A stretch of 64,000 nucleotides of DNA. Origin: Ciborinia camelliae (lineage: Eukaryota; Ascomycota; Leotiomycetes; Helotiales; Sclerotiniaceae). Under the pieces are notes generated by a model. The model was given only the letters and a program-made list of their open reading frames with translations. It had not been told where the DNA came from and made no database searches. The position numbers and the translations under genes were made by a program. Of the stretch, positions 54,393 through 64,000 are shown piece by piece. The stretch covers positions 3,698,971 through 3,762,970 of the forward strand of contig JANPYM010000001.1 in assembly GCA_025890175.1 (NCBI GenBank), read 5' to 3'. The first letter of the stretch is position 1; every line of letters begins with the position of its first letter.

Positions 54393-56840
54393 ATGCACTC
54401 GACAGATCCAAGCGATGTTAGAAAAATGTGTGCCAAATCGTATCACTACTCCCACCTTATGATGAGCTCCATATTCCCTAATCGTCTTTTGACGAATATC
54501 ACCATACAAGTTCCCAACAGCACAACACAACATGGCAATGAACATATACTGTGCCTTCCAATAACCAAGAACTATTGGCCTTCAGTTGCGGCTATTATTA
54601 TCTTTTTTGCCACAAACTATTTAGCTCACGCAGCGACCGTCAAATCGAGTCCCGGGGATGACTCTCTTCTTCAGGCATGTAATGCTATTTTGGCGTTGTT
54701 TTTTCCGATGTCTGGTCTCCTGCGAGCGCTCAACGCTATTGTCCGACTGCCAATTCTTGCTCGCAACGAGCTGGAAAAGGCATGCAGAGCTGGGGCATTA
54801 TGCATGGTTGTTCGTGCACCTCATTGGAGACCTAAATTAGGCCAGAAGCTCTCCGTGGGAGTAGTAATTGACAATCAAGATGACCTGGGGGTTGTGGACC
54901 CCGAAGGGCAACCTGAGCGCGGCCCTTCTCTGCCTATAAGAGCAAACATGATAACGTATCTCCCTTCATATGCCCGAGAACACCCCTCGATATGGATACA
55001 CTTCGATTCTGTCTGGGCCAGATCGCGCGTGGATCTACGATTGACACGAGTACATGGTACATTTGACCTTCCGGAAGGCTATGAATTTGCCATAGTGCCC
55101 CGCAATACATTTCTGATTTCTCAGGTAGTCTCAAACATTCAAGGAGACTCACGGCTTAGTAGTGAGATCAGTGCTGGTTACAGTGTTCTGAAAGCAGTAG
55201 CCTCGCTTATCCAAGTTGTCGCTGCATTTACCACCCTTCTTTCACATCGCCCAGACTTGGTCAGGCGATGGGGATACGCATCATATCACCTTACAGTTAT
55301 ACCATATCTTGCTATGACTCTCGTCAACTTGATTTCCAATATGGTATCTCCGGATTATTCTTGTCTGTACATGATACGCAGCGAGACCATGGTCGAAGCA
55401 GAAAGAGTTGGCGGTAGGTTCGAAGGCGAAATAGCCCAAATGATCTCTCTTTTGCCAGTAGATGCGATGAAGGTCGAGGATCCAGCATGGAGCGGTGTCA
55501 CCAGAAAGGATATTCAAGATTTCTCTGTTAAGATTTCCTCGACATATTCCGATATTTATGCCTCCAAGATGGTCATTCGTCTACTCGATCTCATTCACGG
55601 GAAGAAGAAAATGTTATCGGCAAAGAAGAAAAGGCTGTCAGCCAAGGATGCAGAAGTCGTACAATTGGAAGTAGTTGCCCAATTCAATGCTCCTCCCCCT
55701 ACCACGGATGACCTTGAAATGAGTGTAACTCACGCGTCTCCCGAAGATATCGTAGCGAAGCGAGTAGATTCCACCGACGAGTACCAGATTCAGATTCCTC
55801 ATGCACCACAGCCATCACTAGGAAAAGGCTTCGTATACACCATACGCCGGGTCTTGGAGGACCTATCATCAGCTCAAAGTGGTAAAACAAATCCTTTATT
55901 TACTATGCTGCAGAACATAGAAGAGAATAAAAAGCGCCTCAGAGCCTCTCGCCCCTCCGGTTCTTCCTTACATCGAGCCGCGATTCTATACAAGTATGCA
56001 TTGCAAGGTCTTCTAATTCCAATAAGCCCGGATGGTAATACGGATCTCGTTCCAGTCCGATCGGCTACAATCTACTATCCCAATTGTCAGCGATTTCTCC
56101 GTATGGATGACTTCGCCAATTTAGCCGAAATTAACAAAGAAAGTTTCGAGGTGAGCCAACTAAGAGCGCCATCACCGATTACCGAACGTGGGGAGGCTAT
56201 GCTAGCCTCGTCTATCTCTAATATTCGTACGCAACTCCAACTACCAGCCAGACGTCCGACAAGTACTACATCAATCACCGAGCTCGAAGCTCTTCTTAGA
56301 TCACCAGTCATAACAAGAATAAGCGAACGGACGGCGTGGGCTATATTAGTGGAAATCAGCATCGGCTCGTGCATCCTAGGCCTATTCTTTGGTTTAATTG
56401 CAATATTGACTAAATTCCGTGCTGGCGAGAGCTCCACAACGGAAAGAGGTATTATGATGACATGGCTTGCTAGTGGACTGTACGGGTTTTGTCTCCCTCT
56501 GTTGAGTACAATGGAGCTTCTGAAGATACTCTTTTTGTTTCCTATGATTATTTCTCTCTGTCTATATTTCCCCCCTGCTTACCGTGTCCTAATGCCACTA
56601 GAAGAGATTCTACAAATTAGCCATGTCGCTGGTTGGAAACAGCCTTTCAAGTTGTTTTGGAAGTCCTTGACTAAATACCTATCTGCGACGCTCAGTAATA
56701 ATTTTGGTCCTCAGCCAGTAGCTCTCTTCTTATATGTATTGTTTTTTGTTCCTCTTGGGATCTTCATCCCACCTGTCTGGGGATTTGTTCTAGTGGGGAG
56801 GATGCTTACGGAGTGGGGTGATTGCGTGCGATTATATTAA
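54393..56840 (+). CDS. Multi-pass membrane protein of unknown function
   Basis: An 815-residue single-exon protein I cannot name. Hydrophobic segments fall in three groups: two near the N-terminus (about 60-81, WPSVAAIIIFFATNYLAHAA; and about 90-115), two in the middle (about 264-288 and 297-320) and four towards the C-terminus (about 650-674, 685-735 as a pair, and 778-806, LFLYVLFFVPLGIFIPP). The N-terminal linker contains ARNELEKACRAGALCMVVRA and RVHGTFDLPEGYEFAIVPRN, and the large hydrophilic region between groups (about 330-640) has Lys-rich and Asp/Ser-rich stretches. No signal peptide is obvious. The general layout resembles uncharacterised ascomycete membrane proteins. The start is uncertain; Met residues at 12, 23 and 24 (54426, 54459 and 54462) are alternatives. 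No introns are needed. Confidence 0.8.
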   Translation: MHSTDPSDVRKMCAKSYHYSHLMMSSIFPNRLLTNITIQVPNSTTQHGNEHILCLPITKNYWPSVAAIIIFFATNYLAHAATVKSSPGDDSLLQACNAILALFFPMSGLLRALNAIVRLPILARNELEKACRAGALCMVVRAPHWRPKLGQKLSVGVVIDNQDDLGVVDPEGQPERGPSLPIRANMITYLPSYAREHPSIWIHFDSVWARSRVDLRLTRVHGTFDLPEGYEFAIVPRNTFLISQVVSNIQGDSRLSSEISAGYSVLKAVASLIQVVAAFTTLLSHRPDLVRRWGYASYHLTVIPYLAMTLVNLISNMVSPDYSCLYMIRSETMVEAERVGGRFEGEIAQMISLLPVDAMKVEDPAWSGVTRKDIQDFSVKISSTYSDIYASKMVIRLLDLIHGKKKMLSAKKKRLSAKDAEVVQLEVVAQFNAPPPTTDDLEMSVTHASPEDIVAKRVDSTDEYQIQIPHAPQPSLGKGFVYTIRRVLEDLSSAQSGKTNPLFTMLQNIEENKKRLRASRPSGSSLHRAAILYKYALQGLLIPISPDGNTDLVPVRSATIYYPNCQRFLRMDDFANLAEINKESFEVSQLRAPSPITERGEAMLASSISNIRTQLQLPARRPTSTTSITELEALLRSPVITRISERTAWAILVEISIGSCILGLFFGLIAILTKFRAGESSTTERGIMMTWLASGLYGFCLPLLSTMELLKILFLFPMIISLCLYFPPAYRVLMPLEEILQISHVAGWKQPFKLFWKSLTKYLSATLSNNFGPQPVALFLYVLFFVPLGIFIPPVWGFVLVGRMLTEWGDCVRLY

Positions 56841-57461
56841 CTTCAACACCGTGGTATCATATTGTTGGTTAGTTTAGGGTATTAACGCTTGGAAAGAGTA
56901 AAAGGGGGAACATCCTGATCCGATCCGTCTTCACAAATTCATATTCAAGATACATTTCCTTTATAAAACCTTGTTAAAAATATCGATTTTCCTAGGAACC
57001 AAATTGTCAACGAGGACATTACGTCACCGTTTCTTTTTAAGCAGACGGCTTGTCTAGAATCATTCATTAGAAATATGATAGCCTCCACAACCATATATAT
57101 AGTATGGCAATGCAAAGCATATTTTCTTTTTTAGTTAAATTTCCCGAAAACAAACACCATCAAAATCGCAGTATATCTGTAACAGAGCCATCAGTAACAT
57201 CTTCTTGTTGGATTAATGCCACTGGGAGAATACTACGTAGCACCAGCAACGAACAAATCCGCAGTCGGCAGCTGGGTAGAAATCGCGAAAGCGAAAGCCA
57301 CATTGACAAAAGCAGAAGAAATCTCACTGTTAATTCAGCAGCAGTATCAAAGCAGGGTATTAATGCTGCATATAGTAGCAAATGTTTCAAACTTTTGAGC
57401 TGTATGATTTTCCTTTGACTTATTCTGCATACATACAAAAGAAATGCTCCCTACTCGTGAC
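56841..57461. other. Intergenic region downstream of the membrane protein
   Basis: About 620 bp before the CBM1 remnant. ORFs on both strands at 57104-57438 show no recognisable product. Confidence 0.6.
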
Positions 57462-57930
57462 TTATGTGCATTCCAGAGCCATGTCCCATCTGCAGATTGA
57501 GCCTCGACATAAACACTGATCTACCCCATCCCTTCTGCATTAGCTTCTACACGTACAATATCCATCCACTGAGAAAAGAAAAGCAGTGATAAACTTACCA
57601 TAATAAGCATTGCTATATTTGCAAGTCCCACTTGCACAAATCGTCAGTCCAGTATATCCCATTCCTCTGCATATTCGTAGAGCATCTGTTGTGCGGCGGG
57701 GGCTGAAGTTGTGCTTGACGTGCTAATATTAGTGGTAAGGGTTTACAGCGGTATTACCAACACGGTCATTTTCCCCATCCGACAGCTGTCACTAGAGTAA
57801 TCTCATCCGCATTTGTGAGTTTTGCCAGGGCCGTTTTAGCTTCTGTGTAGGCGGTCGCCCAGTCTTCATCATCTGCCGAGGCGCGAATGGGAGTGGCAAG
57901 AGCTAGGAGGACCAGAGAGAGAACTTGCAT
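57462..57930 (-). pseudogene. Wreck of a secreted GH3 beta-glucosidase with linker and CBM1
   Basis: On the minus strand from ATG at 57930, 54 codons give a signal peptide (MQVLSLVLLALATPIRA) and then DWATAYTEAKTALAKLTNAD and LVTAVGWGK, the N-terminal start of family 3 beta-glucosidases. A TGA (57768-57766) stops it exactly where GPCVGNT should follow; PC and VGNT survive downstream in different frames. A Ser/Thr linker-like segment (about 57730-57686, STSSTTSAPAA) follows, and in another frame a family 1 cellulose-binding module: CRGMGYTGLTICASGTCKYS NAYY (about 57670-57599), continued across a possible intron (57598..57521) by DQCL at 57520. The roughly 700-residue catalytic core between the two ends is missing. 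Beta-glucosidases release glucose from cellobiose; this copy cannot. Several independent breaks argue for decay, not a wrong gene model. Confidence 0.75.
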
Positions 57931-58608
57931 ATTGTTTGTATGGAAAAATAATCTACAGGAGCAGGCAAATTTGAGAAAGAGATGGTAGAAAAAAAGAAGA
58001 ATTCTTTATCATTGATCTATGCTCACGCTCACGCCCAAGACTTCGATCTGTGTAATCAAAGGTTTCGAGGTCACGGAATAATAGATCATGCAATTTATAT
58101 CTGGCATTTTAATTTGGTATGGTAACAAACCCCGTCGTGCCTCATCTGGAGGGAGACCCGGCGTGATATTTAGTCCTCACCCGGTGCCAGGTGACCCAAT
58201 CTATTGGTGGCAATGAATAGCTAACAACACAAAGACTATGGATACTATGCTCTGGCAATAAACTCTATATCGGGTATGGAATCTGTTTCTTGTACCTCGC
58301 ACAGCATATATATTGATTTGACCCCACGAAAACACTTTGGGTACATGACGTAGGGTGCGGTTGATGTATATTGGCTGGAAATACCTTGCCAAGTACAGAC
58401 TTTAGCATAGATTCCCCAACTACCACATTGCCCCGGTCCGAACTTCCTATTCGGTACTTGAGCGGCCGAATCTGAGTGGCACTGTTCTTTTCTTTGTGTG
58501 GCATCGAGCTTCCAGAGATAATTTGCGGTGTTCTGTGGCCAAAATTTCTTGGACCTACTATGCATCCGCATTTTGGTATCCTATTTTTTGATCTACAGAA
58601 AGATAATC
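57931..58608. other. Intergenic region downstream of the dioxygenase
   Basis: About 680 bp. It holds the upstream region of the decayed CBM1 gene and the 3' end of the dioxygenase gene. ORFs of about 110 codons at 58245-58612 (-) overlap each other and show no domain. Confidence 0.6.
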
Positions 58609-60186
58609 TCATCTGGCGTCGACATCGTATAATACGTCTGTACGAATGACGTACTTTGCTGATGCCTTCGAGCCCCTTTTAACACCGGTGCCTTCGTGAA
58701 GTAAACTTCCCTCGGTTTCACCATGTGGAAACATTGCTACACTACCCTGAATGGGCTTTATTGAATATGCATTCATGCTACCTTCTTTCGCGCTAGGAAG
58801 GAAATAAGTCGTCTCACCAGCTTCAAACTCATCGTTCAAATATATCAAGAATGTGAATAGAGAAGACTGCTTTGCTTCTGGTGGAGAAGAATCGTAGATG
58901 TATCTATCATTTGTGGGATCAATTCCAGAAGGAGGCCAAGCTCCATCTATACAGAGTCGATTCTTAGCAGAATGTAACACAATTGGAAAGACGATTACTC
59001 ACCAATATGGGCACGATATTCTGCACCAGGAACGTAGCGATAAACACGAAACCTTCTGTTTAGACCTCTTACCTGTTTTCCATTGACTTGGGTTGGAACA
59101 AACTCTTTAACTCTGTTCCAAACTCCATCGCAGAAAGCGTTATCCGCAACCCAATAGAAATTGTGAGCCAAAATACTATTCTCTTCGCCTTCCGCGCGTA
59201 TTGGGGCATCTGGTGTAAATCCCACAGTCTCGCCTGCAGCAATGATCCGAATACATTCTTCTGGACTCAAAACATCTTTAAGTAAATGTAGATTCGGTAC
59301 TATTGGGTGTGTATGGTGAGTAGTCTTGGGAGGGGTATAAGAAAAGGCAATGGCATTATCAAAAGATGCCCAAAGGATCGCTGGATGAAGATTTGGTGGC
59401 CTACGATCCAAACCTGGCGTTGTTTCAATGACGCGGAACCGAGATTTGATATCTTTAGGCAGGGAATTAAGGATGCTGCCATTCAGAACCGAATCGTAGG
59501 TTTGGTTGCGCGGTATCGTATCATCCCTCAAGTTCCATGCTTTCCTTGGAACAATGGGACCATTTGTGACTACCCCGTCCTCAATCGAATAGTCTACCGG
59601 GCCAGTGACCCGAAGTATTGCATCTAGAACAACCAGCAATTGCTCCTCTCGCGTCGTTCGCTTTGCTCCAGTGTCGTCTAGTTGTTCCGCGAGACCACTA
59701 ACAACGTCTAAATCTCGAACCCATCGGCAGAGCGCACCTAATTTAGGCTTCTGCTCTCGGATTCGCATCTCAGCGAGTAGAATTCTAGCTTCGGTATACC
59801 CTTCATCTGACAGAGCACCGCTAATACGCGCCGTGGGGTTTGTGTCGACTACACCATAATTAGTGCGCATCCATCAGTGACGCAGGATGATAAAATGGCA
59901 TACCGGATGCATTGAAGCCTGTCGTGCAAGCATTTCGAAAGTCGAAGACTGCGGTCCGTAATTCCTTGCATGCCTTCGATTTTATAAGAGCAGGATTCTG
60001 TGCCAGTGTGTTGAGTGTGTCCACAGATATTTCGATGTCTTCTTCGGCGATTAGAAGATCGTGGAGTGTCTTGGGTTCCGCTGAAACCTGTGGAGGTGGA
60101 GTGATGATATTGGAAGTCTTCACCTTCTTAATGTTCTGCTCGGCAGGCAGACTTTGTTGCCTTCTCTTTCCCTTTGACTTGGCCAT
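58609..60186 (-). CDS. 2-oxoglutarate/Fe(II)-dependent dioxygenase, prolyl-4-hydroxylase-like
   Basis: A 488-residue protein from three minus-strand exons (60186..59904, 59848..59003, 58946..58609); both introns are 55-56 bp with GTATGC and GTGAGT donors, and the joins keep frame. The first ATG gives MAKSKGKRRQQ, a basic, possibly nuclear-targeting start. The C-terminal half is the double-stranded beta-helix oxygenase domain: LKDVLSPEECIRIIAAGE, then RRFRVYRYVPGAEYRAHIDG, where splicing creates the iron-binding HxD (His375, Asp377); then FTFLIYLNDEFEAGETTYF, GSVAMFPHGE and LLHEGTGVKRGSK with the distal His (about 460) and downstream basic residues for 2-oxoglutarate. The N-terminal 270 residues are not recognised. 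The substrate (protein, peptide or small molecule) is unknown. The spliced HxD strongly supports the model. Confidence 0.9.
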
Positions 60187-61248
60187 TGCAATTATATAGG
60201 AATGTCTATTGATTAAGTAGAGAAGTTCAATTGTACGATCCCACTTCAAAGGTTAGGTAGGTATAAAATTGAAGATATATTGCCGGGCGGTGAAAAGTCG
60301 TTTACCACTCCACTTCCCCCATATTAGGTAATCTGGTATCATGATGGGAGACTCCATGAAGGGGGCGTTCCCTCCCAAACAAGATGCTCCAATTCCAATC
60401 TCTCTTTAGGTTACATAAACACATTAAAGATAAGACAGATGCAACTGAAAATAGCAAGACAAGTAAATGGCATTTTCTTCTGCCGTCTCTGTTCTCACCC
60501 CTATCTTGTTTGTCAGAAAATATTGTCCTACAAACAATCTAGACCCATTTAAACTTTCGATTTTACGGATATAGTTATTCGTGCTTCAATTCTGTGCGAC
60601 TTTGCTATTGAAGATATGCTATTACCGGGTTGTCCTCATCCGTGTGACTCAAGATCTTGCAGATATACAAGTCGCAGACTCGCACCACGAACATGATTTC
60701 GTGAGGGATTTATGCGTCAGCAGTTATCATTCATTCTGTATCTCGAAAGGGGGGATACAAGCAAGAAGGATATCGTCGATTCTCGGGTCAAAATTTAGCG
60801 AGAGGTCGGCATTTCAGATATCCAGTCCAATGATCATCCAGGCAATTCGCAAGAATAAGCTGGATTCGGTAGTGCAGCGCCGCCACTGCAGCGGCTTGGT
60901 TTACGGTTCAACGAATTATTGAGCAATCCCATTCTATGTATTCAAGTAGTATGCAGGCAGTATGCAGGCAGTATGCAAAGGAGTAAGATTAGACGATAAA
61001 CCTGTTTATTGAGACTGGCTTGCCATCGATAACCCTTCAAAGATGTTGGCTACCTATTCGCGGGGTATTCTTCGAAAGGCGTATCAATGCCAGGTTATCT
61101 AAGACATATATATACATGCATCAGAATCCCACCATTGCATCTACAGTTGGAAGTCCAAAGAGAGCTATCAATACACTACTACAGACAGTGTATTTCTTTT
61201 CAGCCGACCTTTTTCTTCCTCGTTGACACCTCGTTTCACCAGAGAATC
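60187..61248. other. Divergent intergenic region
   Basis: About 1.06 kb between divergent starts. An ORF at 60581-60922 has no recognisable product. A GTATGCAGGCA unit repeats about 2.5 times near 60950-60975. Confidence 0.6.
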
Positions 61249-62227
61249 ATGGCTTCAGCAGCACCATCAGCGGACTCAATCGCCGTTTTGCCAGACTACT
61301 TAGTCGATCCAAATGCAGTAACGAAGGATGTTGATGCCAAATGGAGATACAATCAGCCACCAGACTACAGAAATACAAGAAAAGTATGGGCACAAAGTAT
61401 GCAATCCTAAAAGCCAAATAACCATCCAACCCATCACTAGATTTATCAACTAAAAGCGAACCTTCGTTAACCTCTCACAGCCAAAACCCAAAACCACCAG
61501 GCTGCATCCCTCCCCTCTCTCGTGGAAAACCTCGTTAAGAACTGGGAAATAGAAGCCTCCTTCAAAACCGACATTTCCGACTGGCGCACCATCGACCGCC
61601 CTAATTTCACCTTCTCCATAAATGGCTCTGCACCCGTCACAGGCGAATATATGTTGAAAGTGGGCACTTATAATGCCATCCTCAAATCCAACGAATACTA
61701 TTCCACCGAGAAATCGGATTTTTCAAGTAGTCACAAGACGTTTAAAAGGATGATGCCAACTTTTGTGTGGGAGGTACTGGAAGTGTATAGTGGACCGCCA
61801 ACTGTTAGTTTTAAATGGAGACATTGGGGCGTTATGAAAAATGACTATGTAGGGGTTAACGAGTATGTTTTGTTCCCCTCCATGTCTCCCTCCCCGTCTC
61901 TCTCATATCCCGCGCTGACTCTCCACTATTAGCAAAGGTGAAAAGGTAACCATTCCTGCACATGGCGGAGCAATCGACATCCAAGGCGTCGCAGTAGCAA
62001 AAGTTGACTCGGCAGTTCGTCTTCAAGCTGTAGAGCTCTTCTACGACCCTCTCGAATTGTTCCGACAGATAGCAAAGAAAAATGAGGTCAAGAAAACAGA
62101 TTTACCTAGTGATAGCAAGGAGGATCTGACGACCTTGCTACATGGGGAAGGGTATCAGGCTGAGAAACCCGAGGTTGGGGTAGCTTCTGCTGGGTGTCCA
62201 TTCATGGCTGGGGAGAATAGGGAATAG
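61249..62227 (+). CDS. Pathogen-related protein homologue, SnoaL/NTF2-like fold
   Basis: A 274-residue protein from three exons (61249..61396, 61481..61862, 61933..62227); introns are 84 and 70 bp with GTATGC and GTATGT donors, and frame is kept. It is similar in layout to the barley pathogen-related protein and its fungal homologues, which have an NTF2/SnoaL-like cone fold of unknown activity. Signatures are WRYNQPPDYRNTRKVWAQ near the N-terminus, LVENLVKNWEIEASFK, GEYMLKVGTYNAILKSNEYY, PTFVWEVLEVYSGPPTVSFK followed by WRHWGVM, and GGAIDIQGVAVAKVD. The C-terminus ends with CPFMAG, as in the plant proteins (CPVMG-like). No signal peptide, so probably cytosolic. A ligand-binding or isomerase-like role is possible but unproven. 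Confidence 0.88.
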
Positions 62228-63453
62228 GTTTGGAAAATGACATTATGATGTGTTTACTTGTGGAGAGGGCAGGGGATTTTGATGCTAGTTTTTTGATGTT
62301 ATAGTATTTGTTATCTGAGACAAGGTTTGCCAATATGAAATTCGGTCACTCAAGCCTCTACTCAGCGGTAGAATATCTTCGCATACTTCCCGCGCTTATA
62401 TTTCTCATCTACATATTTATCAAATGCCACACTAGTAGCGATATTCTCTCTTTAATAATGCAGGTAATTCCCGGCCAAATCCAACCAAGCGTTCGACAGC
62501 TGTCTTGAGCATTCATAGTTCCGTGAGGTAAATTATGCTATTTCTATATCGCTCGATGAATATCCCCGGGTTGCAGAGTCTAGGTATCGATTTCGTCAGT
62601 TGTGAGATGGAAGAACCATTCTACCCATCCATTTTATTAAATTTCGGGATCGTAAAATTAAACTTGCCAATTACTCCGCTGATTCTCGTACAGTGATGGC
62701 AACTAAGAAAACTCATTCTATTCGCAGTATTAGATTATCAGTTGAGGAATTGCTCTAGAATAGTATTCTAGAGAGTTCAGTGAAACTCGAGTAGTTTGAG
62801 GTCAGAAGTTCATTGGTAGTAACCTTTGGGAGTCTTGACAGGGCTGGATATTTTCACCTGGGGGATACTTGAGTACTTTTTGGAATTTGTATGAAGAAAT
62901 TATCAAATCAACTCTTGAAACATCTCGATATATGAAACGATTTTATGCTTTCTGCTAAAACTCAAATTAAGTACTACTGAGCCAATTTCACATTTGTCGA
63001 TGAAGAGGATATCCAAACTATCTTTCGCAACTCATAGCCTCAATTTTTCATTGGATTGAATTAATTTGCATTGAAAGATGTATCAATTTTAATATCGAGA
63101 AAGAATCAAATTCCATATCTCGGCTTCTCGGATTTATATTACCAAGTCGCCGCATAGTAGGAAGGCCGTGCAATCGTTTCGTCTTTCTGGGCCTAGTAAC
63201 CGTTGTTTCACCAAGCATCTCGAATTATCAAGTCGATTTGTTTAACGTATTCCATTCATAGAATGTTTTGTAACTTTTTCATCGTGTTTCCACATGCAAA
63301 TTCTAAATCGTCGAAAGAATGAATATATTAATACTCGAGTAACAGGCATGGGGCTTGGGACTTGGGACTTGAAACGTTCAAGGGCTGGCTCTCTTCGTAA
63401 TTTCTATGACTATTGTTTGTGTATACTTACACTTATGAGTGCAAATACGACCA
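62228..63453. other. Intergenic region
   Basis: About 1.2 kb between the pathogen-related homologue and the last gene. AT-rich from about 62620 to 63130. No gene seen. Confidence 0.6.
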
Positions 63454-64000
63454 ATGTTGAGTCGACAGGTTATAGCGGTAGCAACGACCTTCCTAAATCA
63501 AAATAGTCAACCATTGACACCCTCTACGTTCTCCAACTCCCCTCAATCTTCTTCTGCTTCTTCGAATTCCAATGAAAACCAGACCCAGAATAAAAATGGA
63601 CAAACCACAGCCTCGGCTACAGACTTTCGAAATCCTAGCAAAGCCCAAATTCGAAATCGAAGCGACAGCCAAAATGCTCAATCCTTCTTGTCTAATGCCT
63701 TAAAAAGTCCTAAGGCGGCTGCAACAATCGTCACAATCAGCGCCTCTATTTTCATTGTACTAGTCGGACTAGCCATATTTTGTTTCGGGATACGAAGACA
63801 GCGTAAAAAGTCACCGGTGCAGTTACACGATGGTACAAGACGAGGATTTGAATCAGAAAGGGGGGCTAGTGATGTTATGGGGAGCAGAGATGGAGATGGA
63901 GATGCGAGTGTCGGGGTATTCGTAACTGCATCCGAGAAATTTAAGGAGCTAAAGAAAAAAACACGTATTTTGCACGTGAAAGAAGATGACAGGATATCTA
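63454..64000 (+). CDS. Single-pass membrane protein, 3' partial at window edge
   Basis: An open frame from an ATG at 63454 runs to the window end without a stop. It encodes a Ser/Asn/Gln-rich extracellular-like segment (such as SSSASSNSNENQTQNKNGQT), one membrane helix at about 63724-63789 (ATIVTISASIFIVLVGLAIF), and a cytoplasmic start rich in Arg/Lys (GIRRQRKKS) with further charged sequence. This layout is common among fungal Mid2/WSC-like or other stress-sensor-type membrane proteins, but no defining domain is visible. Upstream coding sequence, perhaps in another exon (a Ser/Thr/Asn-rich reading in another frame precedes it at 63431-63506), may belong to the same gene, so the start is uncertain. 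Confidence 0.6.
   Translation, partial: MLSRQVIAVATTFLNQNSQPLTPSTFSNSPQSSSASSNSNENQTQNKNGQTTASATDFRNPSKAQIRNRSDSQNAQSFLSNALKSPKAAATIVTISASIFIVLVGLAIFCFGIRRQRKKSPVQLHDGTRRGFESERGASDVMGSRDGDGDASVGVFVTASEKFKELKKKTRILHVKEDDRIS

Noticed and set aside
1..64000. CRISPR arrays, prophage, insertion sequences, bacterial operons
   Set aside because: No spaced direct repeats, no phage or transposase genes; introns and gene content are eukaryotic.

Overview
The window is nuclear DNA of a filamentous ascomycete (Pezizomycotina). Leotiomycetes/Helotiales is my best guess, but the sequence alone does not prove the class. The evidence is short spliceosomal introns (about 50-110 bp, GTAAGT/GTATGT-type donors, CTAAC-type branch sites), fungus-specific genes (a NmrA-type nitrogen regulator, a LIM-RhoGAP of the Lrg1 type, a Set3-type PHD/SET protein, Cue1, a DUF7053-like protein), and long repeat-rich intergenic DNA. 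Two 10-N spacers show it is a draft scaffold.

Layout. 0-9.7 kb: the 3' part of the dolichol-P GlcNAc-1-P transferase ALG7 (+), convergent with a SET3-like gene (-), then a four-exon emopamil-binding-protein family gene (+). 9.7-14.1 kb: a gene-free, microsatellite-rich block with the first gap. 14.1-17.9 kb: a four-exon LRG1-like LIM/RhoGAP gene (+). 18.5-36.8 kb: eight consecutive minus-strand genes: SEH1, a membrane-anchored CUE/RBR ubiquitin ligase, CDC73, a fungal protein of unknown function, CUE1, a DUF7053-like gene, a GPI-anchored secreted protein and a GNAT acetyltransferase. 36.8-41.3 kb: gene-poor, with the second (probably false) gap and a Pol III-type, tRNA-like element. 41.3-43.1 kb: a single-pass membrane protein of unknown function. 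43.1-47.9 kb: gene-poor. 47.9-53.1 kb: the nmrA orthologue (+), convergent with a FAD aromatic-ring hydroxylase (-), separated by strong tandem repeats. 54.4-62.3 kb: a multi-pass membrane protein (+), the wreck of a secreted GH3 beta-glucosidase/CBM1 gene (-), a 2OG-Fe(II) dioxygenase (-) and a pathogen-related/SnoaL-like protein (+). The right edge cuts a single-pass membrane protein.

Most genes are scattered housekeeping functions: glycosylation, chromatin and transcription (Set3, Cdc73), nuclear pore (Seh1), ER-associated degradation (Cue1), cell-wall/Rho signalling (Lrg1) and nitrogen control (NmrA). I see no operon-like or biosynthetic cluster. The features most worth a second look are the decayed GH3-linker-CBM1 locus, the Pol III-type element beside a falsely gapped repeat, the RBR ligase with a membrane hairpin between RING1 and the IBR, and the uncharacterised protein with a Cys/His tail. 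I did not find a clear new defence or mobile system.
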